64,000 nucleotides of DNA. Origin: Rhodospirillales bacterium. Lineage in GTDB: Bacteria; Pseudomonadota; Alphaproteobacteria; SMXQ01. Shown here piece after piece: positions 28,421-38,568 of the stretch. Under the pieces are notes generated by a model. That model was not told the origin of the DNA. It was given only the letters and a program-made list of their open reading frames with translations, and did no database searches. Location: the NCBI GenBank assembly GCA_018666775.1, contig JABIXC010000016.1, forward strand, positions 1-64,000. The letters run 5' to 3'. Made by a program: the position numbers and the translations under genes. Positions within the stretch are counted from its first letter, which is position 1; each line of letters starts with the position of its first letter.

Positions 28421-30451
28421 GTTTTTATCCGCAAGAAGGGCCTTCGCCTTTGCAGCAACCGCTTGGGCCGTAATTCCAAAATGGGCATATAAATCTTTGA
28501 TCGGTGCCGATGCCCCGAAGGAATTCATGGCAACAATGCCACCTTCGGTGCCAACGTAGCGTTCCCAACCAAATGCAGCACCTGCCTCAACGGCGACCCG
28601 CACCGTCCCGGGGCCCAGAATTTTTTCGCGTTCTGCCTTTGGCCTTAGATCAAACAATTCCCAGCACGGCATGGAAACAACCGATGCCGCAATGCCGTCA
28701 GATGCCAAAAGGTCGCGCGCGCCAAGGGCGATTTCAACCTCGGACCCCGTTGCCAACAAGGTCACCTTGGCATCACCTTCGGCTTCACGCAGAACATACC
28801 CCCCTGTGCCCGCACCATCGGTGCCGGCACCCGCTGAGGTGCGCACGGTGGGAAGGCCTTGGCGTGTCAGCGCAAGCACGGCCGGATGGGTTTTATCTTT
28901 CAAGGCCGCCGCCCAGCATTCTGCGGTTTCAACCGCATCGGCCGGTCGGTACACCCGAAGCTCCGGGATGGCCCGCAGGCTCATCAAGTGTTCAACCGGT
29001 TGATGGGTTGGGCCGTCTTCGCCAAGACCGATGGAATCATGGGTCATGACATAAATCACCCGAAGCCCCATCAATGCCGATAGACGGATTGCGGGCCTGC
29101 AATAATCGGTAAAGATCAGGAAGGTGCCGCCATAAGGAATAATGCCCCCATGAAGCGCCATCCCGTTCATAACCGATGCCATGCCGTGTTCACGCACCCC
29201 GTAATAGATGTATCGCCCGCCATAATGATCGGCATCCAACACGTCTTCGACTTTGGTCTTGGTGTTGTTCGATCCGGTCAGGTCGGCTGATCCGCCAAGC
29301 ATTCCCGGTACTGCGGCGGTCATCACCTCAAGGGCTTCTTGAGAAGATTTGCGCGTCGCCCAGGCTGGCGCGTCTTTTATCAATGTTGCGATGTAATCAT
29401 CCACCACCCCATCAAATTCTTTCGGCATATCGCCGGAAAGTGCGGCTTCAAAGGCTTCGCGCTGATCGGCAGGTTGTGCATCCAGGCGTTTGCTCCAGGC
29501 ATCACGCGCGGCCCCCCCGCGGGCCCCTACGGCCTTCCAGGCAGCGCGGACATCTTCTGGTATTTCGAACGGCGCATGGGGCCAATCGAGCGCTTTACGC
29601 GCCCCTGCGATTTCTTCTGCACCCAAGGGTGCCCCATGGGTGGCCGATGTGCCGCCCTTGGTAGGCGCGCCGAAGCCAATGGTGGTCCGGGCTGAAATCA
29701 ACGATGGACGATCCGATACGCGCGCAGCCGCAATGGCGGCACGAATGGCTTCGGGGTCATGGCCATCAACGCTGCAAACATCCCAGCCATAGGCATCAAA
29801 CCGCTTTAAGGTGTCTTCGGAGACGGTGAGGGAGGTCGGGCCATCGATGCAAATCTTGTTATCGTCCCAAAGGACAACCAATTTTGACAAGCGAAGATGC
29901 CCGGCCAAGGATGCCGCTTCGTGGCTGATCCCTTCCATCAAACAGCCATCCCCAACGATGGCATAGGTGTGATGGTCTACCAGATCATCACCGGAACGCG
30001 CCGCCATGTGGCGTTCTGCCAGCGCCATGCCAACAGCATTGGCCAGCCCTTGGCCAAGGGGGCCTGTGGTGGTTTCAATGCCCGGGGCGACCCCGTATTC
30101 AGGATGGCCTGCGGTGCGGCTTTCGAACTGGCGGAAATTTTTCAGCTCATCCAGGGTCATGTCCTTGTAGCCCGTCAGATGCAGCAACGAATACAGCAGC
30201 ATCGAGCCATGGCCCGCTGAGAGGACAAAACGATCACGATCTGGCCAGGCCGGATCATTGGGATCAAATTTCAAAAATTGGGAAAACAGGACCGTCGCCA
30301 TATCGGCGGCGCCCATGGGCATGCCCGGGTGACCGGATTTGGCTTTTTCAACCGCATCCATGGCCAAAAACCGTATGGCATTGGCCATTCTTTTCTGAAT
30401 TGCTGGATCGACAGATGACGCACTGACGTCTGGCGCTTTAGCGTCCGACAC
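28415..30451 (-). CDS. tkt: Transketolase
   Basis: This thiamine-diphosphate enzyme moves two-carbon units in the pentose phosphate pathway. The start region [24 protein letters not shown], the ThDP motif [20 protein letters not shown] and the C-terminal [15 protein letters not shown] are all diagnostic. The start is a GTG at 30451, supported by GGGAGG seven bases upstream; the first internal ATG would remove about 28 residues. The length of 678 residues is normal. It heads tkt-gap-pgk; no fructose-bisphosphate aldolase gene is adjacent. Confidence 0.96.
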   Translation of the reverse strand: MSDAKAPDVSASSVDPAIQKRMANAIRFLAMDAVEKAKSGHPGMPMGAADMATVLFSQFLKFDPNDPAWPDRDRFVLSAGHGSMLLYSLLHLTGYKDMTLDELKNFRQFESRTAGHPEYGVAPGIETTTGPLGQGLANAVGMALAERHMAARSGDDLVDHHTYAIVGDGCLMEGISHEAASLAGHLRLSKLVVLWDDNKICIDGPTSLTVSEDTLKRFDAYGWDVCSVDGHDPEAIRAAIAAARVSDRPSLISARTTIGFGAPTKGGTSATHGAPLGAEEIAGARKALDWPHAPFEIPEDVRAAWKAVGARGGAARDAWSKRLDAQPADQREAFEAALSGDMPKEFDGVVDDYIATLIKDAPAWATRKSSQEALEVMTAAVPGMLGGSADLTGSNNTKTKVEDVLDADHYGGRYIYYGVREHGMASVMNGMALHGGIIPYGGTFLIFTDYCRPAIRLSALMGLRVIYVMTHDSIGLGEDGPTHQPVEHLMSLRAIPELRVYRPADAVETAECWAAALKDKTHPAVLALTRQGLPTVRTSAGAGTDGAGTGGYVLREAEGDAKVTLLATGSEVEIALGARDLLASDGIAASVVSMPCWELFDLRPKAEREKILGPGTVRVAVEAGAAFGWERYVGTEGGIVAMNSFGASAPIKDLYAHFGITAQAVAAKAKALLADKNG

Positions 30452-30674
30452 TTTTGGCCCTCCCGGCTATTTTTTGCGCAAAAATGCGCACAAGACATGA
30501 CCCCATTTGATAAGCCAAAAGCGCAGCCGGTGCCAATGGTTTTCACCAAACAGGCTCCCTTTTATATTTTTAGGGGGGGCTTTTATCTTTTGGTGGTGGA
30601 TTGCTCGCCTTTGAATAGGCATTAGGCTACTTTATCGCGCAATCAACCTTGCCCACACAGGACCCAAAGCCTTC

Positions 30675-31751
30675 ATGAGTGTTCTTTCAGACCTTCGACC
30701 ACGACTGCCCGGAATTTTGAAAGGCCTTTGCATTGGCATCCCTGCCGGGGCGCTATTTGACTGGCTGGACACGCCCATCCCCTGGATGATTGGCCCGATG
30801 GTTGCCGTGGCCACCCTTAATTTAATGGGAATCAGGATATACGCCCTGCCCTATGCCCGCCAAATGGGCCAAATCATTCTGGGCTCTGCGGTATCGCTTT
30901 ATTTTACACCTGTAGTGGTGGCCGCCATCGGCACCCATATCGGCGCCATCGCCCTGGCCACGGCATCGGCCTTCCTGATCGGTGGGTTGGGCGCGGTGGT
31001 GCTCAGCCGGGTTTCCGGCGTTGATGGCAAATCTTCCTTTTTTGCATCCATCCCCGGCGGTGCCATGGCCATGGCGGTGTTGGCGGAACGCCACGGAGCA
31101 CAAATTCCACCGGTAGCCGTTGCCCACAGCCTCAGGGTTTCTGCGGTGGTCATCATTGTTCCCTTTGTTCTGACCTATGGTGGCATCCCCATCGAGGCCA
31201 GCGCGTATCGGCCCCAATTGCCGCTGGAATTCTGGATTTTGCTCCCCTGGCTTGGTGTCGGATTTATCCTTGGGGAAGTTTCAGAACGGATGGGGCTGCA
31301 AAATGGCTACCTTCTGACGCCGATTTTTTTTGGCGCAGCGCTGACCATGAATGGCATTGAACTTTCATCAATCCCGTCATGGATGACAGATTTTGCACAA
31401 TTGATGTTTGGTCTTGTCTTAGGCGCCAGATATGAACGTGAATTCTTTATCCGCCACAGGCTGTTCATTCCCTTTGCCCTGTTCAATGCATTCTTTATTT
31501 TGATCGTGTCTGCATTGGTGGCTTTGGGATTGGCATGGGCATTCGGCATGTCCATTGCCACCATGTTGATTGCAACCGCACCGGGGGGATTGGCCGAAAT
31601 GACCATCACCGCCCAGGCGTTAAACGTCGGCGTGCCTTTGGTGGTGGCCTTTCATATGGTCCGGGTGGTGATCGTCAACATGGGCACCCAGTATATTTAT
31701 GGCCTTGCCCAATGGGTCCGAAGCCGGATGGAGCAAGAACCCACAAAATAA
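30675..31751 (+). CDS. AbrB family membrane protein
   Basis: This is an integral membrane protein of the AbrB family (Pfam name for a ten-helix duplicated transport-like fold, unrelated to the Bacillus transition regulator). The N-terminal WMIGPMVAVATLNLMG and the mid-chain SIPGGAMAMAVLAERHGA repeat again near the end as TAPGGLAEMTITAQ, showing the internal duplication. The length of 358 residues is typical. Function is not established; some relatives have been linked to envelope or drug phenotypes. It is followed by a CoA-transferase gene 68 bases downstream. Confidence 0.83.
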   Translation: MSVLSDLRPRLPGILKGLCIGIPAGALFDWLDTPIPWMIGPMVAVATLNLMGIRIYALPYARQMGQIILGSAVSLYFTPVVVAAIGTHIGAIALATASAFLIGGLGAVVLSRVSGVDGKSSFFASIPGGAMAMAVLAERHGAQIPPVAVAHSLRVSAVVIIVPFVLTYGGIPIEASAYRPQLPLEFWILLPWLGVGFILGEVSERMGLQNGYLLTPIFFGAALTMNGIELSSIPSWMTDFAQLMFGLVLGARYEREFFIRHRLFIPFALFNAFFILIVSALVALGLAWAFGMSIATMLIATAPGGLAEMTITAQALNVGVPLVVAFHMVRVVIVNMGTQYIYGLAQWVRSRMEQEPTK

Positions 31752-31818
31752 GCACTGCATAAAGGGGGCATCCTCCCCCAGATTCAATTGCATATCACCC
31801 GTTCTCACCATAAGAAGT

Positions 31819-33132
31819 ATGGGTATGAACTCAAAAATCAAAGATCCCAAGGCCGCCGAGCCTTCGCCAGATTCAAAGGAACCAACACCGGAGCCCAATG
31901 CGCTGCTTTCTGGCTTGCGCGTCGTGGAAGGCTCTGCCTTCGTCGCAGCACCCCTTGGCGGCATGGCCTTGGCCCAGCTGGGCGCTGAGGTCATCCGCTT
32001 TGATCCCATCGGCGGGGGGCTGGATTATCACCGCTGGCCCGTCGTGAACACAGAAGACACAGAGGGTGAAGAGGGTGCCAGCCTGTTCTGGGCAGGGCTT
32101 AATAAAGGCAAGAAATCTATCGCCATTGATCTTGGCCGCCCCGAAGGGGCCGCAATCGCCACCCAATTGATCACCGCCCCCGGCGATAACCGGGGCATTT
32201 TCCTGACCAATTTCCCGGCCCGGGGCTGGCTGGATTATGACCGCCTTAAAGCCATCCGCGAAGACCTTATCATGGTAAATATTACCGGCGACCATGAAGG
32301 CAAAAGCGCTGTCGACTATACCATCAATGCCGCTATGGGCTTTCCGTATGCGACAGGCCCTGATGGCCCAGAAACCAATGAGTCCCCCATCAACCATGTT
32401 TTGCCGGCATGGGATGCCATTTGTGGGTTATGGGCATCAACGGGCATTTTGGCTGCAGAACGCCACCGCGCCCGCACCCAGACCGGCCAAAAGGTAACCC
32501 TGGCCCTATCCGACGTTGCCTTGGCCATAACCGGGGCCTTGGGCATTATTGGCGAAGTTGCCATCAACAAAGAAGACCGCCCGCGCTATGGCAATGACCT
32601 ATATGGCGGGTTTGGCAGAGATTTTGAAACCAAAGACGGGCCAAGGGTCATGGTGGTGGGCCTGACCGGTCGCCAATGGCAGGGTCTTGTCCGGGCCACG
32701 GACACCAATGATGCCATCAGCGCCCTTCAAGACACGCTGGGGATTGATCTTTCCCGCCAAGGCAACCGTTTCCGGGCCCGCGATGAAATCGCCGCCATCA
32801 TTGAGCCCTGGATCAAAAACCATACCTTGGTCGATGTGGCAAAAGCCTTTGATGACAACGGCGTTTGCTGGGGCCCGTACCAGACGTTCCGCCAATTGGT
32901 GGAAAGCGATCCCAGATGTTCGACCGATAACCCGCTGTTTTCCATGGTTGAGCACCCGGGGATCGGGCCACTTTTAACCCCCGCCAGCCCCCTTTCCTTC
33001 GGGGCATTCCCCCGCATGGCCGTAAAACCCGCACCAACCCTTGGGGCCGATACCGATTGGGTTTTGGGCGATGTTCTGGGCATGAGCTCCGGCGAGATCG
33101 GAAACCTTCATGATAACGGCACCGTTGCCTAA
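31819..33132 (+). CDS. CaiB/BaiF family CoA transferase
   Basis: This is a class III CoA-transferase, moving CoA between carboxylic acids in the cytoplasm. The N-terminal LLSGLRVVEGSAFVAAPLGG leads to the family fold, and SLFWAGLNKGKKSIAIDL is the conserved following segment. The catalytic Asp is expected near residue 180, but I could not place it firmly by eye. The start at 31819 has AAGAAG upstream; the frame is open to 31699, where it overlaps the AbrB gene. The substrate is unknown. Confidence 0.85.
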   Translation: MGMNSKIKDPKAAEPSPDSKEPTPEPNALLSGLRVVEGSAFVAAPLGGMALAQLGAEVIRFDPIGGGLDYHRWPVVNTEDTEGEEGASLFWAGLNKGKKSIAIDLGRPEGAAIATQLITAPGDNRGIFLTNFPARGWLDYDRLKAIREDLIMVNITGDHEGKSAVDYTINAAMGFPYATGPDGPETNESPINHVLPAWDAICGLWASTGILAAERHRARTQTGQKVTLALSDVALAITGALGIIGEVAINKEDRPRYGNDLYGGFGRDFETKDGPRVMVVGLTGRQWQGLVRATDTNDAISALQDTLGIDLSRQGNRFRARDEIAAIIEPWIKNHTLVDVAKAFDDNGVCWGPYQTFRQLVESDPRCSTDNPLFSMVEHPGIGPLLTPASPLSFGAFPRMAVKPAPTLGADTDWVLGDVLGMSSGEIGNLHDNGTVA

Positions 33133-33315
33133 ATTTAGACAGATTTTGGGGCGAAAAACCCCTTGAGGGGCGGATTGCCTGAATAATCCCCGATAGGTCT
33201 TGACGTGCCCCCCCTTGAAAACTAGATATTACCTCCGGCTTTTGGGTGGATCGGTCCCAAATGCCTGAAAAAACAGTAATTATTATAAAAAAGTGACCGG
33301 GAGGTCCCTGAGTTC

Positions 33316-34272
33316 ATGGCAGCGATGATTGAAGTCGACGGATTGCACAAGCATTTTGGTGCGATTCAGGCCGTGAACGGGATTTCTTTCTCCGTGGAAC
33401 GGGGTGAAGTGCTGGGATTTCTAGGCCCCAATGGTGCCGGAAAATCCACCACCATGAAAATGATCGCAGGGTTTCTGGAGCCCGATGCGGGCAGCGCACA
33501 GGTCTGCGGCTTTGACGTTGCAACCGATCCCATCGAGGCCAAACGCTGCATCGGCTATATGCCCGAAGGCGCGCCCAGCTATTCGGAAATGAACCCTTTG
33601 GGTTTTTTGCAATTTATTGCGGGCATACGCGGATTTTCAGGGCGTGAAGCCCGGGATTGCGTGGCACGCGCCGCCGATCGCACACAGTTAGAAGACGTCC
33701 TCTATCAGCCTATTGAAACCCTGTCGCGGGGCTATAAACGCCGGGTCGGGCTGGCCCAGGCATTGTTGCATGATCCCGATATTCTGATTCTGGATGAACC
33801 AACCGACGGGTTAGACCCCAACCAGAAACACGAAGTCCGAAGCCTGATTCAGGAAATGTCCGCAGACAAGGCCATCATCATTTCAACCCATATTCTGGAA
33901 GAAGTGGATGCCGTCTGTTCCCGGGCCATCATTATCGCGCGCGGCCACGTGGTTGCCGACGGTACGCCTCTGGAACTGGAATCACGATCAGACCGCCATC
34001 AAGGTGTCGCCATTACCGCCACCCGCGAAACCCTGGAACAATTAATTGGTGACGTCAGCGCCCTTTCCGGCGTTGCCCATGCAGAAATTGAAGACCGCGA
34101 TCTGTTTGTTCGCCCCATTGATCCAAGCACCGATATTCTTGAACCCATCCGCGTATTGGTTCGCCAACGCGGCCTTTCCGTTGCCGACATTCGGATAGAG
34201 CGCGGCCATCTGGAAGATGTTTTCCGGGATGTCACCTTGCCCAAAGCCCGGAAACACGGAGGCGTTTCATGA
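33316..34272 (+). CDS. ABC transporter ATPase, GldA-like
   Basis: This is the ATP-binding subunit of an ABC-2 type exporter. Walker A is GPNGAGKST, the signature is LSRGYKRRVGLAQAL, Walker B is ILILDEPTDGLDP and the switch is HILEE. The C-terminal extension beyond about residue 230 is usual for the CcmA/GldA group. The following genes encode a membrane permease, a GldG-type protein and a DUF4340 protein, a conserved four-gene set in many Proteobacteria with unknown cargo. Gliding as such is not implied. Confidence 0.9.
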   Translation: MAAMIEVDGLHKHFGAIQAVNGISFSVERGEVLGFLGPNGAGKSTTMKMIAGFLEPDAGSAQVCGFDVATDPIEAKRCIGYMPEGAPSYSEMNPLGFLQFIAGIRGFSGREARDCVARAADRTQLEDVLYQPIETLSRGYKRRVGLAQALLHDPDILILDEPTDGLDPNQKHEVRSLIQEMSADKAIIISTHILEEVDAVCSRAIIIARGHVVADGTPLELESRSDRHQGVAITATRETLEQLIGDVSALSGVAHAEIEDRDLFVRPIDPSTDILEPIRVLVRQRGLSVADIRIERGHLEDVFRDVTLPKARKHGGVS

Positions 34273-35003
34273 ACGTCGTTTGGGTCCTGTTTCGCCGCGA
34301 GCTGGCAAGTTATTTCATCACGCCTGTGGCTTATGTCTTTATTGTTATCTTTCTGGCATTGCTGGGCGCACTTACCTTTTTCATGGGCGGCTTCTTCGAT
34401 CGAGGGCAAGCTGATCTGGCACCATTTTTTGCCTTTCACACCTGGTTGTATCTGCTTTTGGTCCCCGCCATCTCCATGCGCCTGTGGTCCGAAGAACGCA
34501 AAACCGGCACCATTGAGCTGCTGTTAACCCTGCCCATTTCTGCCACCCAGGCTGTGTTGGCAAAGTTTTTTGCATCCTGGGTTTTCACAGCCATTGCCTT
34601 GGTGCTGACCTTCCCCATTGTCATCACGGTCAACTATTTAGGGTCCCCCGATAACGGCGTGATCGCCGCTGGTTATATTGGATCGCTGGTTATGGCCGGT
34701 GCGTATCTTGCCATCGGGGCCTGTTTTTCCGCCGCCTCTAAAAATCAGGTGATCGCGTTTGTTCTGGCCGTCATGGTCAGCATCCTGTTCACCGTTTCGG
34801 GCACACCATTGGTGCTGAATTTCATTTCCGGCTGGGCCGCCCCCGAAGTGATCAATGTTGTTGCAGGATTAAGTTTCCTCGCCAATTTTGATGCGATTTC
34901 AAAGGGCGTTCTGGACATGGTGAACATGGTCTATTTCCTGTCGGTGATCGCATTGTTCCTGTTCATCAACGTTATTCTTGTCACCCTTTTGAAGGCGCGC
35001 TGA
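34269..35003 (+). CDS. ABC-2 type permease, GldF-like
   Basis: This is the membrane subunit of the same ABC exporter, with six hydrophobic helices. The N terminus VLFRRELASYFITPVAYVF and the middle SEERKTGTIELLLTLPIS are typical of ABC-2 permeases of this group. The ATG overlaps the ATPase stop (ATGA). The length of 244 residues is normal. Confidence 0.9.
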   Translation: MNVVWVLFRRELASYFITPVAYVFIVIFLALLGALTFFMGGFFDRGQADLAPFFAFHTWLYLLLVPAISMRLWSEERKTGTIELLLTLPISATQAVLAKFFASWVFTAIALVLTFPIVITVNYLGSPDNGVIAAGYIGSLVMAGAYLAIGACFSAASKNQVIAFVLAVMVSILFTVSGTPLVLNFISGWAAPEVINVVAGLSFLANFDAISKGVLDMVNMVYFLSVIALFLFINVILVTLLKAR

Positions 35004-35009
35004 GAGATC

Positions 35010-37043
35010 ATGAGCGACACGTCCAAAAATTCATCTGGCATTATGCGCCGCTCACTCGCGGTTTGGGGCGTTTGCCTGTCGATTATCCTGTTTATCGCCG
35101 TCAACGTTTTGACCCATGCCGGGTTCATTGGCGCGCGCATTGATCTGACCCAGGACAAACTGTTCACCCTGTCTGCGGGCACCCACAAGGTGCTGAGCCA
35201 AATCGATGAACCTGTCACGCTCCGGTTTTACTTCTCTACCGTTTTGGGCAAAGAATTACCGGGACTGGGCAAATATGCCGGTCGCGTGCGCGACATGATG
35301 CATGAATATGCCGCCAATTCCCGGGGCAAGGTTCGCATCACTGAAATTGACCCGGTTTCTTTTTCCGATGCCGAAGATGAAGCCGTGGCCTTTGGGCTTC
35401 AGGGGCTGCCGTTGGACCGCACTGGCGAAAAAGTTTATTTCGGATTGGCTGGCACCAACGCCACAGCAGAAGAAGAAATCATCCCCTTCTTCACCCCAAG
35501 CCGTGAAGCATACCTTGAATACGACCTGACCAAAGTGGTGTACCGGTTGGCTAATCCAAAGCGCAAAACCATCGGCCTGATATCGTGGCTGCCGGTGCGC
35601 GGGTTCCCCGGTTCCATGATGGCGCGGATGTCAAGCATGGGCCGACCCTGGCAGTTGACCGGGCAGTTGGACCAATTGTTTCAGGTCCAGGACATTCCCA
35701 TTACCACCGGTGAAATCCCGAAGAACATCGACATTTTGTTTGTGCTCCATCCTGCAGGGATCACCAAGAAAACCACTTATGCCATTGATCAGTTCATGAT
35801 GCGCGGCGGACGCGCTCTGATTTTTGTTGATCCATTGTCAGAAATTGCCAGTCGCATTCCCGGCCCCGGTGGAAAATTTGTCCCGGGCGCTTCAGACCTT
35901 GCTCCCATTTTCAAATCATGGGGGCTGTCTTATGACAAGACTATGGCCGCGACCGACATGCTGTCTGCCCAGCGGGTCAATGGCGGCTCAGCGTCAAGCC
36001 CCGTGGCCGTTCAATATCCGGCATGGCTACAGCTTCGTAAAACCAATCTGGTTCAAGGCGACCTGATCACCACAGAAATTGACAACATGGTAATGGCAAC
36101 GCCTGGCGCGCTTAGCCTCAAGGCTGACTCAAAACTAAGCCTGACGCCGCTGATTACAACATCTGAACAATCCATGATGCTGAAGGCCGAAGACCTAAAG
36201 GGCCGCCCGGATTTCCAAAGCATCGTTAAAAACTTCAAGCCATCGGGCAAGCGTCTTGTCCTTGCCGCCCGCCTGACGGGGCCTGCAAAGACCGCCTTCC
36301 CCAAAGGCCCGCCCCCGGCATCGGCCTATATTGATACCGGTGAAAAAAAGCCACAGCCAGGCATGTTCAAAAAGAAGGCGCTGAAAAAAGACGACCCCCG
36401 GGTCATCAAAAAAGCTGCCCTGATGCGCGCGGCGCTGGCCAAGGCCCATCTTTCAGAAGCAAAGCAGCCCATTCACGCCGTTGTCGTTGCTGATTCCGAT
36501 ATGCTGCGGGATGAATTTTGGGTTCGGGTCCAGAACCTGTTTGGCCGAACCTCCACCATTCCGGTTTCCGACAACATGAATTTGGTGACCAATGCGCTGG
36601 ACAATTTGACCGGATCAGACGAACTGATCGGGTTGCGTTCCCGTGGCGTTTCACGACGGCCCTTTGATTTGGTTGATGACCTGACCCGCAAAGCCGAGCT
36701 GCGTTTACGTGCCAAGGAACGGGAACTGCAAAGCAAGCGCGAAGAAGCTGAAAAGAAATTGCGGGAATTACAATCCCCAACCCGCAACAAAGATGACCGC
36801 GCCATTCTCAGCCCCAAGCAGATCAAAGAAATCAATAAATTCAAAGGGAAATTGCTGGGCGTGCGCAAACAATTGCGAGATGTGCAACTGGGCTTGCGTA
36901 AAGACATCGATGAGTTGAAGTCGGAGCTGTGGTTCTTCAACATTGCCCTGATCCCCCTGATGGTGGCCTTGGCTGCCATTGTCCTTGGGCTTGCCCGCAC
37001 ACGCCGCCGTCGCCAGCGTATGGAAACGGAAGCAAAGGGCTAA
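35010..37043 (+). CDS. GldG-family auxiliary ABC transport protein
   Basis: This large membrane-anchored protein has an N-terminal helix (about residues 15-32), a long extracytoplasmic region of the GldG/intraflagellar-transport-52-like type, an acidic and basic charged coiled-coil near residues 555-640, and a C-terminal helix followed by a basic tail (ARTRRRRQR). Residues from about 425 to 475 are rich in Lys, Ala and Pro. It starts six bases after the permease gene. Members are always found with an ABC-2 exporter; the mechanism is not known. Confidence 0.85.
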   Translation: MSDTSKNSSGIMRRSLAVWGVCLSIILFIAVNVLTHAGFIGARIDLTQDKLFTLSAGTHKVLSQIDEPVTLRFYFSTVLGKELPGLGKYAGRVRDMMHEYAANSRGKVRITEIDPVSFSDAEDEAVAFGLQGLPLDRTGEKVYFGLAGTNATAEEEIIPFFTPSREAYLEYDLTKVVYRLANPKRKTIGLISWLPVRGFPGSMMARMSSMGRPWQLTGQLDQLFQVQDIPITTGEIPKNIDILFVLHPAGITKKTTYAIDQFMMRGGRALIFVDPLSEIASRIPGPGGKFVPGASDLAPIFKSWGLSYDKTMAATDMLSAQRVNGGSASSPVAVQYPAWLQLRKTNLVQGDLITTEIDNMVMATPGALSLKADSKLSLTPLITTSEQSMMLKAEDLKGRPDFQSIVKNFKPSGKRLVLAARLTGPAKTAFPKGPPPASAYIDTGEKKPQPGMFKKKALKKDDPRVIKKAALMRAALAKAHLSEAKQPIHAVVVADSDMLRDEFWVRVQNLFGRTSTIPVSDNMNLVTNALDNLTGSDELIGLRSRGVSRRPFDLVDDLTRKAELRLRAKERELQSKREEAEKKLRELQSPTRNKDDRAILSPKQIKEINKFKGKLLGVRKQLRDVQLGLRKDIDELKSELWFFNIALIPLMVALAAIVLGLARTRRRRQRMETEAKG

Positions 37044-37045
37044 TC

Positions 37046-38170
37046 ATGACACCCAAATCATTCCTCACCTTGCTTGTCCTGACCATCACCATCACGGCTG
37101 CTGCGTTCTGGGTTACCATTTCCAGCGACAGCGGTACCGGAATACGGGGCGATGGCCGGATTCTGTTCCCCGATCTTGCCACACAGGTCAACGATGTTCG
37201 GCGCATCAAAATCACCCGCGCATCGGGCACATCCACCCTTGTTGCTACCACGACAAAGGATGGCAAGGTCAACTGGGCCCTGAAAGAGCTTTATAATTAT
37301 CCGGCCCCGCTGGTTTCGGTCCGCGCCGTTGCCGCTGGCATGGCATCGATTGCCGTGATCGAGGCCAAGACCAACCGGGCAGCAAAATATCTGAAAATCC
37401 GGGTAGAAGACCCAGCGAAGCATACGGGCAAAAAGAATTCCCACGCGTCACGCATTGAATTGTTTAATGCAAAAGACGAAAAAATTTCCGATCTGATTGT
37501 TGGGCTGGAAAAGCCCACCTTATCGGGGACCGGGCAATTGTTCGTCCGCAAGCCGGGCGATGACCGCGCATGGCTGGCGCGGGGCAAGGTTTTCATCCCT
37601 GAAAAACGTGAGGGATGGGTCAACCAGATGATCGTCGAAGTGGACCTGCCAAGGGTGCGGGAAACCATCCTGACCATCCCCGGTGAAAAGCCCCTCAGGA
37701 TTTTCAAAAAGGCCGAAAACGACCAGGACTTTACCCTTGAAGGCATGGCCAAAACCCGTGAGCTGAAAGAATTGTTCGGGGCAGAAGACATCGCCCGGGC
37801 CATCCAGAATTTGGCGTTTGTCGAAGTGCGGCCCCAAAGCGAGCTCAAATTTGATTTCAGCCAAGCCCCGCGCACCCGTTATGTTACCTACGATGGACTG
37901 ATCATCGAAAACTGGGCCGCCACGGCGGGCAAAAAACATTGGGTCACCTTTCGCGCCCGCGCCAATCCCAACCCTGAAAAGGGCGACAAGGTTGATACAG
38001 CCAAGCGCGACAAAGAAATTTTAAAAATCAACACGGTGACAAAGGGTTGGGCCTATACCATTAATCCGTTTGAAACCAAAAACCTGCTCAAAACCATGAA
38101 AAGCATGACCCAGCCAAAGCCGGGATCAACGCCGGCAAGCACTCCGGCAACTGGGCCGGCCAAGAAATAA
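37046..38170 (+). CDS. DUF4340 domain protein
   Basis: This is a periplasmic or membrane-anchored protein with one N-terminal helix (about residues 5-22) followed by repeating beta-rich DUF4340 segments, such as ADRRIKI-like and DLIVGLEKPTLSGTGQLFVRKPGDDRAWLA blocks. I chose MTPKSFLTL at 37046, two bases after the GldG-type gene, because it opens with a signal anchor; an upstream start would overlap that gene. It has a low-complexity Thr/Pro/Ser C-terminus. It belongs to the same four-gene operon and probably works with the exporter. Confidence 0.82.
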   Translation: MTPKSFLTLLVLTITITAAAFWVTISSDSGTGIRGDGRILFPDLATQVNDVRRIKITRASGTSTLVATTTKDGKVNWALKELYNYPAPLVSVRAVAAGMASIAVIEAKTNRAAKYLKIRVEDPAKHTGKKNSHASRIELFNAKDEKISDLIVGLEKPTLSGTGQLFVRKPGDDRAWLARGKVFIPEKREGWVNQMIVEVDLPRVRETILTIPGEKPLRIFKKAENDQDFTLEGMAKTRELKELFGAEDIARAIQNLAFVEVRPQSELKFDFSQAPRTRYVTYDGLIIENWAATAGKKHWVTFRARANPNPEKGDKVDTAKRDKEILKINTVTKGWAYTINPFETKNLLKTMKSMTQPKPGSTPASTPATGPAKK

Positions 38171-38183
38171 CAAGGATAAAGCC

Positions 38184-38555
38184 ATGAGTGACGGCGAGAG
38201 CACACAAAAACTTTTATACAATCCCCATGCTTTTTTCTGCCTGCAAGATACCGATTGCAGCAAAGGCCGCACCTGCTGTGGGGCCAAAGGCGCCATGGAA
38301 TTGATGGGGCATATGCGGCGCTTTGCCAAAGCAAATGGCGTCACCAACATTCGGATCAACCGATCCAGTTGTCTGGACCGGTGTGAACTGGGCCCGATTA
38401 TGGTCATGTATCCCGAAGGCGTTTGGTATGCCTTCAAAACGGAACAAGACGTCGAAGACATTGTTCAAAAACACATCATCGAAGGTGGTCGTGTTACGCG
38501 GCTTATGGTTCAACCCTCAGCCCGGACCCCTGCGGACCTAGCGTCTGCATCCTAG
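38184..38555 (+). CDS. Thioredoxin-like [2Fe-2S] ferredoxin
   Basis: This is a small electron carrier of the thioredoxin-fold [2Fe-2S] ferredoxin family. Cysteines C19, C31/C32, C63 and C67 fall in the pattern of the family (CLDRCELGP is the second pair). The length is 123 residues, with a polar tail. Its start follows the DUF4340 gene by 13 bases and has AAGGA upstream. The same domain recurs at the N terminus of the next gene with the same cysteine spacing, so the two are paralogous. Confidence 0.88.
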   Translation: MSDGESTQKLLYNPHAFFCLQDTDCSKGRTCCGAKGAMELMGHMRRFAKANGVTNIRINRSSCLDRCELGPIMVMYPEGVWYAFKTEQDVEDIVQKHIIEGGRVTRLMVQPSARTPADLASAS

Positions 38556-38568
38556 GAGACCCCCATAC

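Noticed and set aside
33159-33170. Hairpin CCCC-TTGA-GGGG as terminator of the CoA transferase gene
   Set aside because: The stem is only four bases and no T-run follows on the plus strand; too weak to call.
33200-33228. TTGACG-N17-TAGATA as promoter of the ABC operon
   Set aside because: The -10 hexamer matches the consensus at only three positions; plausible but not supportable by eye.
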